Shown here piece after piece: positions 1 to 7,719 of a DNA stretch of 64,000 nt. Each line of letters starts with the position of its first letter. Position 1 is the first letter of the stretch. The stretch covers positions 106,509-170,508 of the forward strand of contig CACGKI010000001.1 of assembly GCA_902573565.1 (NCBI GenBank). Direction: 5' to 3'. Below the pieces are notes generated by a model that made no database searches, was not told the origin of the DNA, and saw only the letters and a list, made by a program, of their open reading frames with translations. The DNA comes from an uncultured Prochlorococcus sp. GTDB taxonomy: Bacteria; Cyanobacteriota; Cyanobacteriia; PCC-6307; Cyanobiaceae. Made by a program: the position numbers and the translations under genes.

Positions 1-51
1 AGGATGATTTTTGATAAGACACAATGAATAGGATTTAACATAACAAACATA

Positions 52-711
52 ATGACTTATTCAACTAATTTTTCGATAGAAGATCTACACTTTGATAATT
101 ATGGTTTAATCCCTGCAATAGCACAAGATTGGCTTGACGGATCCATTCTTATGCTTGCTTGGATGAATAAAGAATCATTAACAATGACACTTAAAACCAA
201 AAACGTTCATTACTGGAGTAGATCTAGATCTGAAATCTGGAGAAAAGGAGCTACGAGTGGAAGTACCCAAATACTTAAGGAGATAAGATTCGACTGCGAT
301 AATGATGCGCTAATCCTTTTGATTGAACAAAATGGTTCGGGTGCATGTCACACTGGGGAAAAAAGTTGTTTTTTCAACGAAATCCAAATCAATCAAAGTG
401 ACAAAAAAGAGAAAAAAACAACTCCCTTCTCAAATATTTGCTCAGAATTATTCAATACAATTAACGAAAGATCAATAAACCCATCAGAAAAAAGTTACAC
501 AAATCATTTATTAACCAAAGGTAGTAATACTATTTTGAAAAAAATAGGAGAGGAATCTGCAGAATTTATCATGGCCTGCAAAGATAATGATAAAAATTCA
601 ATCTCAAATGAAGCTGCTGATTTAATTTATCATTTGCAAGTAGCCCTTATGTATAAAGGGATTAAGTGGAGAGATGTACTTGCTGTTCTAGAATCAAGAA
701 GAAAATATTAA
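52..711 (+). CDS. hisIE: Bifunctional phosphoribosyl-AMP cyclohydrolase / phosphoribosyl-ATP pyrophosphatase
   Basis: Histidine synthesis, steps 2 and 3: hydrolyses PR-ATP to PR-AMP, then opens the adenine ring. The first ~115 residues are a HisI domain (LAWMNKESL, YWSRSRSE and a run of Cys/His around GACHTGEKSC that would bind Zn). After a Lys/Thr-rich linker, residues ~125-215 form the HisE domain with GEESAEF and NEAADLIYHL, the acidic helices that bind Mg. The 219-residue length fits the fused enzyme. hisG lies elsewhere in the window (16.7 kb), so the his genes are scattered. ATG start. Confidence 0.96.
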   Translation: MTYSTNFSIEDLHFDNYGLIPAIAQDWLDGSILMLAWMNKESLTMTLKTKNVHYWSRSRSEIWRKGATSGSTQILKEIRFDCDNDALILLIEQNGSGACHTGEKSCFFNEIQINQSDKKEKKTTPFSNICSELFNTINERSINPSEKSYTNHLLTKGSNTILKKIGEESAEFIMACKDNDKNSISNEAADLIYHLQVALMYKGIKWRDVLAVLESRRKY

Positions 712-766
712 ATAATTAAAATCTACATTTTATTATTTTTTTTATCTAAAAACTTAAAAAAAAATG

Positions 767-813
767 TTAATTAATTAATTAATAATTATTAATTAATTAT
801 TAATTAATTATTA
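767..813. repeat. AT-only tandem repeat upstream of the sigma factor gene
   Basis: Positions 767-783 repeat a TTAA unit. Positions 784-794, 795-805 and 806-813 are 2.7 perfect copies of the 11-bp unit AATTATTAATT. Eleven bp is close to one helical turn, so the tract could be curved. It sits 60-105 bp before the GTG start of the sigma factor. Whether it is regulatory or a neutral microsatellite cannot be told from sequence alone. Confidence 0.8.
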
Positions 814-872
814 CATGTATGGCTTATTACTGAATTGACTATAAGTTGAATATATCAACAATGAGGTAAATC

Positions 873-1796
873 GTGAGTTCATTAAGCGATTTTCTTGGAG
901 AAATAGGTCGTCATCAACTTTTGACTCCCGAAAGAGAACTCACAATGGGCCGAAAGGTCCAAGAGATGGTTGTGCTTGTTAATAGATGTCAAGAGGCAGG
1001 TGGTAAAGGCCCTGCTTGTGAATATTCCGAAGCTGAAAGAAAAAAGATAAAAATTGGTGAAAAAGCTAAAAACGAGATGATAACAGCCAACCTAAGACTA
1101 GTTGTAAACCTTGCTAAGAGATACCAAGGGAAAGGATTAGAATTACTGGACTTAATTCAGGAAGGGACATTAGGTCTTACAAGGGCAGTAGAAAAATATG
1201 ATCCGTCTAGAGGACATAGATTTTCTACCTATGCTTATTGGTGGATTAGGCAAGGTTTAAATAGAGCATTGTCAACTCAAAGTAGAACGATAAGGATCCC
1301 TGTTAACATTAATGAAAAACTTACTAAACTAAGATCAGCAAAATCAAAGCTTATGCAACTTAAGGGTATTCCACCAAATAGTGATGAGCTAGCTGAAGAA
1401 ATGAAAATAACTAAAGAGGAGATTGACGAACTCCTTTCTTGTGAATTGAGAAGCATTACTGTTAGTCTCCAAGGAACCGTTAAATCAAAATCAGATCCTT
1501 CCGAGTTAGTTGATATTCTTCCAAGTGATCAAACTCCCCCAATGGAATTAGCTGAATTAGCCGAAAGGACAGCCTCGGCTTGGAAGTTATTAGAAAAAGC
1601 AAATTTAACTGAGAAAGAAAGAAAGATAGTAAGCCTAAGATTTGGTTTAGACGGCTCAAATGAATGGAGAACTTTAGCTGAAGTTGCAAGACATATGAGT
1701 TGTAGCAGAGAATATTGCCGACAAGTTGTTCAACGTGCTTTAAGAAAACTTAGAAAAGCAGGAATACAGAATGGATTAGTTGATACTGTTAGCTAA
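873..1796 (+). CDS. Group 2 RpoD-like RNA polymerase sigma factor (non-essential type)
   Basis: Sigma-70 family factor that directs RNA polymerase to promoters. Residues ~1-20 match the cyanobacterial group 2 start (FLGEIGRHQLLTPERE, region 1.2). Region 2 spans roughly 65-135 with NLRLVVNLAKRYQG, LDLIQEGTLGL and FSTYAYWWIRQGLNRA. Region 3 is about 140-215, and region 4 is about 235-300, with a C-terminal helix-turn-helix (SCSREYCRQVVQRALRKLR). At 307 residues it lacks the long region 1.1 of the principal sigma factor, which fits a type II alternative factor. The start is GTG, preceded by GAGG. The AT-only repeat lies just upstream. Confidence 0.93.
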   Translation: MSSLSDFLGEIGRHQLLTPERELTMGRKVQEMVVLVNRCQEAGGKGPACEYSEAERKKIKIGEKAKNEMITANLRLVVNLAKRYQGKGLELLDLIQEGTLGLTRAVEKYDPSRGHRFSTYAYWWIRQGLNRALSTQSRTIRIPVNINEKLTKLRSAKSKLMQLKGIPPNSDELAEEMKITKEEIDELLSCELRSITVSLQGTVKSKSDPSELVDILPSDQTPPMELAELAERTASAWKLLEKANLTEKERKIVSLRFGLDGSNEWRTLAEVARHMSCSREYCRQVVQRALRKLRKAGIQNGLVDTVS

Positions 1797-1833
1797 AAAT
1801 TCCATTAAAAATATTTAAATTTCATTTATAAGG

Positions 1834-2202
1834 ATGAAAGAGAATTACAAAACCCAAGAAAAAATTTATGATGCTGAAGTTTTAGAGAGTTCCACATTTG
1901 ATGAAAATATCATCATCAAGATTCTTATTAAAGCAGGAAGAACAATTGCCAAGCCTGCCCTAGAAGTTTTGGAGATGGCTTTAGATCCTTATACTCCAGC
2001 AAAAGTAAGAGTTTCATTAATGGCTGCACTAGCCTATTTAATCATGCCATTTGATCTTTTCCCTGACTTTATGCCTTTAGTTGGTTTCAGTGATGATTTT
2101 GTAGCCCTCACAGCCGTACTCAGTATTTGGAGTAAATACATGACTCCTTCAATAAGAGCAAGAGCCGAGAAAAAGCTTAATAAGTTATTTCCTTTTTATT
2201 GA
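1834..2202 (+). CDS. YkvA/DUF1232 family small membrane-associated protein
   Basis: The hallmark is the motif around residues 65-90, with YLIMPFDLFPDFMPLVGFSDD: an amphipathic or membrane segment ending in acidic residues, as in the YkvA (DUF1232) family. The family has no well-settled function. The N-terminal ~30 residues are charged and poorly conserved in type. The start ATG is preceded by AAGG. The stop codon abuts the ATG of the next gene, so the two are probably co-transcribed and translationally coupled. Confidence 0.8.
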   Translation: MKENYKTQEKIYDAEVLESSTFDENIIIKILIKAGRTIAKPALEVLEMALDPYTPAKVRVSLMAALAYLIMPFDLFPDFMPLVGFSDDFVALTAVLSIWSKYMTPSIRARAEKKLNKLFPFY

Positions 2203-2523
2203 ATGAGTAAATTATCTATACAGGAAGAAAAAGAACTCATCTCCTTCATTAAAGATTGGTTAAAATCTCATGGATTTACCCAAAAAGACTTGGCAAAAGA
2301 ATTAAATATCAAATCGAGCAGAACCTCAGAGATTATTCTCAAAATTAAAGAATTATATAAAAAAGGCGGCATGTTCAATATTGCAAAAAATCTTATAAAG
2401 ATTGAGCAAAAATGGTTAAACAATATCAAGAACAATTATCAAGAAACGAAAGAAACACCACCATATAATCAATTAGATATCGACTCACTAGTAAACAAGA
2501 TAAATCAAGATACTAGTGAATAA
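2203..2523 (+). CDS. Small helix-turn-helix protein, XRE-like
   Basis: 106 residues. The segment FTQKDLAKELNIKSSRTSEII at about 26-46 reads as an XRE/Cro-type helix-turn-helix, so DNA binding is likely. The rest is helical and Lys/Asn-rich. The ATG follows directly on the TGA of the DUF1232 gene, which implies coupling. I recognise no specific family and no toxin partner next to it, so an antitoxin role is not supported. Target unknown. Confidence 0.6.
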   Translation: MSKLSIQEEKELISFIKDWLKSHGFTQKDLAKELNIKSSRTSEIILKIKELYKKGGMFNIAKNLIKIEQKWLNNIKNNYQETKETPPYNQLDIDSLVNKINQDTSE

Positions 2524-2524
2524 A

Positions 2525-2541
2525 TATTATTTAAAATAATA
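2525..2541 (+). terminator. Possible weak terminator (AT-only hairpin)
   Basis: A perfect 8-bp inverted repeat (TATTATTT, one-base centre, AAATAATA) begins just after the stop codon of the helix-turn-helix gene and is followed by TATTTTTGG. The stem has no GC pairs, so its strength is doubtful. Confidence 0.35.
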
Positions 2542-2717
2542 TATTTTTGGTTAAAAATAATATTATCTTTTAAAACTAAACTTTAATTAATTATCGTTTT
2601 AACACCTAAATATGATAAATAATTTAACTATTAAAGCAAAAATATTATGTATTTTCATTAAAATTAATTTTTTTCAATTAATAGTTAATAATTACTAAAT
2701 TTATTTGTAAATCATAT

Positions 2718-2987
2718 TTAAAACGCCTGAATCCAGGGATAAATATCATAATTAATCCATATATCTTTCTTCCAATATATATCCTCCTCAATCAGATCTT
2801 TCAACTCGATTGCATCATTAGCATTAAAAATTCCAAACAAATATTTGGTGCATTTTGTTGGCCCTAATGTAACAAGAATATCTCGATCTTTTAAGTTTTT
2901 AAGTCTAGTAAGATGTTCTTCACGAAATGGTTCCCTTTTAGTAATTGCATCTTCACAGTACCTTCCGAAAACTACAAACTTTTCCAT
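2718..2987 (-). CDS. YciI family protein
   Basis: 89 residues with the YciI-type ferredoxin-like fold pattern: an N-terminal strand (FVVFGRYCED), a conserved His in the segment REEHLTRLKNL, a central LVTLGPT strand, and a C-terminal acidic helix leading to the hydrophobic end (DIYPWIQAF). Family members are small, possibly enzymatic proteins of uncertain reaction. It stands alone, facing the cyAbrB gene on the other strand, and the gap between their start codons is under 100 bp, so the two share a divergent promoter region. Confidence 0.75.
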   Translation of the reverse strand: MEKFVVFGRYCEDAITKREPFREEHLTRLKNLKDRDILVTLGPTKCTKYLFGIFNANDAIELKDLIEEDIYWKKDIWINYDIYPWIQAF

Positions 2988-3083
2988 TTTAAATATAAAT
3001 AATAGAATAAATATATACTAAATAATTGCATATATTACACGCAAATTGCTATGTTGATTAATACAACTTTCTTTTAATTAATC

Positions 3084-3440
3084 ATGCTAACTGGTAGCGA
3101 TCTCCTTGCAAAAGTTAAAGAACTTGGTGATGTTAGCAAATCTGACCTGGTTCGCGCCTGTGGATATGTTTCCACTAAGAAAAACGGAAGTGAACGCTTA
3201 AACTTTACCGCATTTTATGAAGCACTTTTAGAAGCAAAAGGGGTTAATCTTGGTGATTCTGGAGTTGCAGGTATTGGAAAAGGTGGAAGAAAACTTAGTT
3301 ATATAGCTACAGTTCAAGGCAATGGAAATCTTCTCATTGGGAAAGCTTATACAGCACTGCTTGATTTGAAAGCAGGTGATGAATTCGAAATTAAGCTCGG
3401 AAGAAAACAAATCAGATTACTACCTACAGAAGAATCTTAA
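3084..3440 (+). CDS. cyAbrB-type transcriptional regulator
   Basis: AbrB-like regulator specific to cyanobacteria. The 118 residues match the cyAbrB layout: an N-terminal helical part (LTGSDLLAKVKELGDVSKSDLVRACGY), then a region around 60-75 with GVNLGDSGVAGIGKGGRKLSY, and a C-terminal swapped-hairpin-like domain (GNLLIGKAYTALLDLKAGDEFEIKLGRKQIRL). In other cyanobacteria these proteins tune carbon/nitrogen balance genes; which targets apply here is not shown by the sequence. It is monocistronic, between yciI and trpA. Confidence 0.9.
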   Translation: MLTGSDLLAKVKELGDVSKSDLVRACGYVSTKKNGSERLNFTAFYEALLEAKGVNLGDSGVAGIGKGGRKLSYIATVQGNGNLLIGKAYTALLDLKAGDEFEIKLGRKQIRLLPTEES

Positions 3441-3505
3441 AGACAATAAAAATAAATTGGAAATAACACTTTTAATTAATTTTCTTTATTAAATTATCTT
3501 TGTAT

Positions 3506-4348
3506 TTATTCTTTTTGATCAGCAGCTAAACGCATTTCTTTACAAAATTCACCAACATAATCGACGACATCTTTTTTACTTGAACTAGAAATTCGTTTTA
3601 CAAATGCACTCCCAATAATTACTCCATCTGCTCCCCACTCACGAACTTTATTAACATGTTCTGGAGTGGATATTCCAAAACCAACGGCAATTGGATTTCT
3701 ATTTACATCTTTTAATTTAGCAATAAGATTTTCTACTCTATTTTCCATTTTGTTTCTCTCACCAGTGACTCCTGTAACACTTACTAAATAAGTAAAGCCT
3801 TTTGTATGATTTGATATTTGTTTCATTCTTTCAAAAGGAGTAGTTGGAGCTACCAATAAAATCAAGTCCATAGAATGGTTACTAACTATCTTAGAAAATT
3901 TATAAGCTTCTTCTAAAGGGAGATCAGGAACTATTAGTCCAGAAACTCCAGCATTAGATGCTATCTCACAAAACTTTTCAAAACCAAAACATAGTAATGG
4001 ATTTAAGTAAGAAAAAAGGATGATTGGAATATTTAATCTACCTTTTAAAGACTCTAAAAGTTTAATTACTTTTCTTGGGCTAGTACCTGACTTTAAGGCG
4101 CGAGAGGCAGCTACTTGAATAACAGGTCCGTCTGCAAGTGGGTCACTGTAAGGGATACCTAATTCAATAAGGTCAGCTCCATTTTCTTGTAACTTTAATA
4201 AGATCTCAGAGGTTATTTCAATATTGGGATCTCCAGCCATTATAAAAGGCATCAAAGCTAATTTTTTATTATTTTTTAACTCACAAAACTTCTCATCTAC
4301 CTTAGATAAAGATTTATTTTTAGTAATTTGCACTTTGTTATCTTTCAT
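3506..4348 (-). CDS. trpA: Tryptophan synthase alpha chain
   Basis: Cleaves indole-3-glycerol phosphate to indole, which is passed to TrpB. The 280 residues show the TIM-barrel signatures LMPFIMAGDPN, DLIELGIPYSDPLADGPVIQ (with the catalytic Glu in ELGIPYSDP and the Asp in DPLADGP) and the phosphate-binding VGFGISTPEHV and GVIIGSAFVKR. The N terminus carries about 20 extra Lys-rich residues before the usual start. It is the last gene of the run ndhL-DUF3007-trpA. trpF is far away at 35.8 kb. Confidence 0.96.
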   Translation of the reverse strand: MKDNKVQITKNKSLSKVDEKFCELKNNKKLALMPFIMAGDPNIEITSEILLKLQENGADLIELGIPYSDPLADGPVIQVAASRALKSGTSPRKVIKLLESLKGRLNIPIILFSYLNPLLCFGFEKFCEIASNAGVSGLIVPDLPLEEAYKFSKIVSNHSMDLILLVAPTTPFERMKQISNHTKGFTYLVSVTGVTGERNKMENRVENLIAKLKDVNRNPIAVGFGISTPEHVNKVREWGADGVIIGSAFVKRISSSSKKDVVDYVGEFCKEMRLAADQKE

Positions 4349-4376
4349 GATTTTTAGATATTTTTATAAGAAAAAT

Positions 4377-4697
4377 TTATGGATTTTTCTCTAAATCTTC
4401 CATTAGTTTTTGCTGCTCTTCTTTTGACAGTGAGTTGAATTTGGTTTCTAGTTTATCATTAACAACTTTTTCATACTCTTTTCTATAACGCTTCCTTTGT
4501 TCCATAAAAGTCATTTTTCCATTTACAACTCTATAAACATAAGATGTTACCCAAGTAATAACAATTAAAATCAAGATAGAACTTGAGAGAGTATTGGCTG
4601 TAAAATTGTCGATACCAATTTGCGGTGCAAATTTATAACTAATTAGTCCTATTAATGAAATAAATAAACCTATTTGTATAACTTTACCTTTAGTCAA
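4377..4697 (-). CDS. DUF3007 family membrane protein
   Basis: 106 residues with two membrane segments (about 7-25 and 38-55), then a charged C-terminal tail rich in Lys/Glu (FMEQRKRYRKEYEKVV). This matches the DUF3007 family of cyanobacteria and plastids, commonly found beside ndhL. It lies 4 bp from ndhL and just before trpA on the same strand. The link to ndhL suggests a thylakoid role related to the NDH-1 complex, but that is inference from position. Confidence 0.8.
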   Translation of the reverse strand: MTKGKVIQIGLFISLIGLISYKFAPQIGIDNFTANTLSSSILILIVITWVTSYVYRVVNGKMTFMEQRKRYRKEYEKVVNDKLETKFNSLSKEEQQKLMEDLEKNP

Positions 4698-4701
4698 TTA
4701 T

Positions 4702-4935
4702 TTACCCTTTACCACTTCCTTTTAGTCTGAGATTTAAAAATGGAGAAAATAAAATTAACCCTGGAAAGAAAAGAAATACAAGGCCGTAAATTCCTAATCT
4801 TTCAAATTTGCCCATAATGTTCCATCTATTATTCATCCAGTAAAATAGTAATAATGGAATAAGCAGTAAGTAGGTAGAAATAATTCCAATATAAGCAATT
4901 AAAGTAGCGAATGAATTATTGAAAAAACTTTCCAT
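4702..4935 (-). CDS. ndhL: NAD(P)H-quinone oxidoreductase subunit L
   Basis: Small thylakoid subunit of NDH-1, which takes part in cyclic electron flow and CO2 uptake. The 77 residues hold two membrane helices (about 10-31 and 45-65) and the family pattern [21 protein letters not shown] between them. It ends in a short basic tail. First gene of the ndhL-DUF3007-trpA run. The ATG follows a short AT-rich leader downstream of tRNA-Leu. Confidence 0.93.
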   Translation of the reverse strand: MESFFNNSFATLIAYIGIISTYLLLIPLLLFYWMNNRWNIMGKFERLGIYGLVFLFFPGLILFSPFLNLRLKGSGKG

Positions 4936-5012
4936 TTTGATTTATGGTTCCTTAGTTAAAACATAACAACTATTGGAAGTTATCGTCAGAACTAAAATAA
5001 ATAATAAAATAA

Positions 5013-5098
5013 TGGGAGTGGGGGGACTTGAACCCCCACGAGCTAAATCGCTCGACGGATTTTAAGTCCGGCGCGTCTACCAATTCCGCCACACTCCC
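5013..5098 (-). tRNA. trnL-UAA: tRNA-Leu (anticodon UAA), intronless
   Basis: An 86-nt class II tRNA. The acceptor stem pairs GGGAGTG with CACTCCC. The anticodon loop reads CTTAAAA within GACTTAAAATCC, giving UAA. A variable arm (GTCGAGCGATTTAGCTCGT) and a T arm (GGGGGTTCAAGTCCCCC) follow. CCA is not encoded. Many cyanobacteria carry a group I intron in this tRNA; none is present here. A decayed copy of its 5' half lies at 6412-6454. Confidence 0.97.
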
Positions 5099-5419
5099 AA
5101 GGCTTTTCAGCTTTTTTATTGTAACTTTTATTGTAAGCTTGCACAGAAATTGTTGTAAAAAGTGTTGATTTTGGAATCTTATAGACTCGTTACATTACGC
5201 TATAGCGAAGTCTATAGAGTTTGCGCTTTCAGCTAGGATTTTTACCTGCTGCGTGTAAATAACATTCAGTAAAGCGTGTTTAAGACTGACCCATATGGTC
5301 AGCTAAAGCCTTGAGATTGACAACCTTCAGTTTGTTTTTTTTTAATATATTATTTCCAAAATATTTGTAGACTACGATGTTTTAAAATGATAATTTCCTA
5401 GAAATTTGTTCTCAAAATT
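5099..5419. other. Non-coding segment between tRNA-Leu and the porin-like gene, with a nested hairpin
   Basis: No convincing ORF. Positions 5180-5187 (TATAGACT) pair with 5209-5216 (AGTCTATA), enclosing the perfect 10-bp palindrome CGCTATAGCG at 5198-5207. CTTTCAGCTA at 5226-5235 recurs as its reverse complement at 6477-6486, beyond the tRNA remnant. The segment is visibly less AT-rich than typical spacers of this window. It must contain the promoter of tRNA-Leu (minus) and of the outer-membrane gene (plus). Confidence 0.7.
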
Positions 5420-6175
5420 ATGAGAAAATATTTTGCTATATCAACACTATTATTGGGTTCTTTAACCTCTCCAATATTTGCAGAAGAATCTAAAAGTTTT
5501 TATCTTTCTATTGGGGGAGGAATAAACTCAATAAGTGAACTTGCAGGTAATCTTGATGGGACAGGTGATGTATCTTTCGGTACTGATAGTCCTATTCAAT
5601 ATTCTTTGGCAATTGGTAAAGAATTCGATGATTGGAGATTAGAGTTTAATTATTCAGCTACAACCGTTTCACGTGATTCAATCACAGTAACAGCACCAGG
5701 AACAAATCCTGTTACTTCAAACATTAACCCAGATATTGAGGAAGATATTAAAAGTTATATGTTATTTGGTTATAAAGATTTCCCAAGTAATAATGAATTC
5801 TCTACTTATCTTGGAGCCGGTTTGGGAATTTCCACTGTCGAAATGCCTGAAGCAAACCCCATTGTAGGAGGAGCAAATGTACCAACTCCAGCAATTGATG
5901 AAGAACTTTTCACATTTGGATTAAAAGGCGGGGTAGAGTATGACGTTTCAAATACTACCTCCATATATGCAGAGGTTGGCTATTTGAATTACGCAGGATT
6001 CTCAACTGCTGCTGCTAATACTAATAATAATGTTAATGCTGTTGGTGGTGAAGGTGCAGGTCTCGGTGGTGGTGGTGGAGCTGCTGCTGCTGGTGCTGCT
6101 GGTGGTAATGCTGACTCAGTCTTTGACTCTAATAATTCTTTTGTAGTTTCAACAGGACTTAGATTTCGTTTCTAA
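5420..6175 (+). CDS. Outer-membrane beta-barrel protein with Gly/Ala-rich loop
   Basis: 251 residues. A Sec signal peptide covers about 1-21 (ending IFAEES). Alternating amphipathic strands follow (SFYLSIGGG, QYSLAIGKEF, WRLEFNYS, SYMLFGYKDF, STYLGAGLGIS, LFTFGLKGGVEYDV, SIYAEVGYLNYAG), and the chain ends in FVVSTGLRFRF, whose terminal Phe is the usual barrel-assembly signal. This is the small 8-strand OmpA/Opa-like barrel type. A low-complexity Gly/Ala/Asn insert (~195-232), coded by GGT/GCT triplet runs, lies between the last two strands and would face outside. It is the only gene in the tRNA-flanked segment, so it may be acquired. Function unknown; surface-exposed. Confidence 0.82.
   Translation: MRKYFAISTLLLGSLTSPIFAEESKSFYLSIGGGINSISELAGNLDGTGDVSFGTDSPIQYSLAIGKEFDDWRLEFNYSATTVSRDSITVTAPGTNPVTSNINPDIEEDIKSYMLFGYKDFPSNNEFSTYLGAGLGISTVEMPEANPIVGGANVPTPAIDEELFTFGLKGGVEYDVSNTTSIYAEVGYLNYAGFSTAAANTNNNVNAVGGEGAGLGGGGGAAAAGAAGGNADSVFDSNNSFVVSTGLRFRF
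6027..6111 (+). repeat. GGT/GCT/GCA triplet-repeat tract within the beta-barrel gene
   Basis: In-frame runs of GGT and GCT codons encode a Gly/Ala stretch (about residues 203-230). Such triplet tracts can change length by slippage without breaking the frame, so the loop may vary between isolates. They stand out because the surrounding genome prefers AT-rich codons. Confidence 0.8.
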
Positions 6176-6551
6176 GCGCTAACTCTAAAAAGGAATATAA
6201 AAATCAGGGTTCTCATGTACTAATTTTCTATAGTGGGATGACAAATGACTTTGACTTTTGTGAATTTCGATCAAGAAGCTCGATTTATTTTTGCCATTAA
6301 AAGAACTTCAAGCATATTCAGTAGATATTTCTGTGTACTTTCGTACACGTAAATAACAAAGCGACTAGCTTTTCGCCTAACCGCGTTCACTATCTACATC
6401 AAAGTCTGTCTGATTTTAAGTCCGATGCGTCTACCAATTCCGCTACACTCCCAAAGGAATTTGCGCTTTCTAAGCGTAGCTGAAAGTATCCCACTTAAGC
6501 CCGAAAAATAACGATATTTACACTTTTAATTTTCAGATTAAATCTAATTTT
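6176..6551. other. Non-coding segment holding a hairpin and the tRNA-Leu remnant
   Basis: 376 bp without a credible ORF. It contains a perfect 6-bp hairpin (GTGTAC-TTTC-GTACAC, 6333-6348) with no T-run after it, the decayed tRNA-Leu 5' half (6412-6454), and a short motif (6477-6486) that is the reverse complement of 5226-5235. It also shares the 10-mer GTAAATAACA (6349-6358) with 5255-5264. It ends at the 3' end of pyrC. Confidence 0.7.
6412..6454 (-). pseudogene. tRNA-Leu(UAA) 5'-half remnant (possible attachment-site scar)
   Basis: Aligned without gaps to 5058-5100 at a constant offset of 1354, 40 of 43 positions are identical; the changes are at 6425, 6426 and 6444. The copy runs from the tRNA 5' end through the D arm to the anticodon loop, and then similarity stops. 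The change at 6444 also opens the base of the acceptor/D-arm region. No 3' half follows, so it cannot be a functional tRNA. The layout of one whole and one partial tRNA around a short insert is typical of tyrosine-recombinase integration. Confidence 0.88.
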
Positions 6552-7601
6552 TTAATTTATTATCCCTTCTACTTGCCAATGCAAAGTTTCACCTGCATGA
6601 AACGGTTTTATTTTTCCAACAATACTTTTTTCTTCCACAACATCAATAAATTCTTGAATTTTGTTAGGTTTAGACACTAATTTTAATTTTTCTTTATTTG
6701 GTGGCACATTATAAAAATTAGGGCCATTCAAACTTGCAAACTTTTCAAAATTATCTAAAGCATCCTCCTCCTCGAATACCGTTAAATAGCTTTCTATCGC
6801 TACTGGCGAATTAAAAATACCTGCACATCCACAAAACGCCTTCCACTTCCTAAGGTGTGGGGCAGAGTCAGTTCCCAAGAAAAAACATTTTTCCCCACTT
6901 GTTGCCGCTTTTCTTAAAGCGAGTCTATTATTTTCTCTCTTAGCGACTGGTAAGCAGTAAAAATCACTATTTAAGCCTCCAAAAAACATTGCATTTCTAT
7001 TTATATGCAAATGATGCGGAGTAATAGTAGCTCCAATATTATTTTCTTGAACAAAATTTACTGCATAAGAGGTAGTTATATGTTCTAAAACGATTTTTAA
7101 TTTTGGAAATCTTTTAGTTATTTGAGAGAGTTCTTTATCTATAAAAACTTCTTCTCTATCGAATATATCTACTTCAGAATCTGTCACTTCCCCATGAATT
7201 AAAAGAGGCATTCCAGAATCTTGCATTAATTCAAAGATCTTGTATAGATTTTCTATTTTCCTAACTCCATGACTGGAATTTGTTGTGGCATTAGCAGGAT
7301 ATAATTTTGCTGCGAAAAAGACATTTTTTTTAAACCCATTTATTAGTTCCTCTTTATCAGTCTCATCTGTGAGATAAATTGTCATTAGTGGTTCAAAATC
7401 AGAACTCTCTGGTAAAGCTTCAACAATGGATTTCTTATAAGAAATAGCCCTATTCATTGATGTTATGGGAATTTTAGTATTTGGCATGACAATGGCTCTT
7501 CCAAAATATTCTGAAGTAAAATGAATGATATTTTTTAATACAAGACCTTCTCTTAAATGTAAATGCCAATCATCAGGTTTTATTATGGTTAAAGTCTTCA
7601 A
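6552..7601 (-). CDS. pyrC: Dihydroorotase (homodimeric, class II type)
   Basis: Third step of pyrimidine synthesis: interconverts carbamoyl-aspartate and dihydroorotate. The 349 residues show the metal-binding HxH in DDWHLHLRE (residues 10-18), the AKLYPANATTNS segment whose Lys would be carboxylated, further His ligands in PLLIHGEV and VLEHITT, and the catalytic Asp in LGTDSAPH. The length and the TITPHHLHINRNAMF motif match the E. coli-like PyrC. It stands alone beside the tRNA remnant, so that insertion, if real, left pyrC intact. Confidence 0.96.
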   Translation of the reverse strand: MKTLTIIKPDDWHLHLREGLVLKNIIHFTSEYFGRAIVMPNTKIPITSMNRAISYKKSIVEALPESSDFEPLMTIYLTDETDKEELINGFKKNVFFAAKLYPANATTNSSHGVRKIENLYKIFELMQDSGMPLLIHGEVTDSEVDIFDREEVFIDKELSQITKRFPKLKIVLEHITTSYAVNFVQENNIGATITPHHLHINRNAMFFGGLNSDFYCLPVAKRENNRLALRKAATSGEKCFFLGTDSAPHLRKWKAFCGCAGIFNSPVAIESYLTVFEEEDALDNFEKFASLNGPNFYNVPPNKEKLKLVSKPNKIQEFIDVVEEKSIVGKIKPFHAGETLHWQVEGIIN

Positions 7602-7719
7602 AATTTTTTCTATTTAATCAATTTTAACAGCAAATTTAAATTGACAATAAATTATAGAAATTCGAGGATAGTTATTAACCCATGATGAAATTTTTTATTA
7701 TCTAAATAAAAGCCTAAAT

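Noticed and set aside
2203..2523. Antitoxin of a toxin-antitoxin pair
   Set aside because: The adjacent gene is a DUF1232 membrane protein and not a known toxin, so a TA system is not supported.
6333..6348. GTGTAC-TTTC-GTACAC hairpin as a terminator of the beta-barrel gene
   Set aside because: No T-run follows, and it is about 157 bp past the stop, so I list it only as a feature of the non-coding segment.
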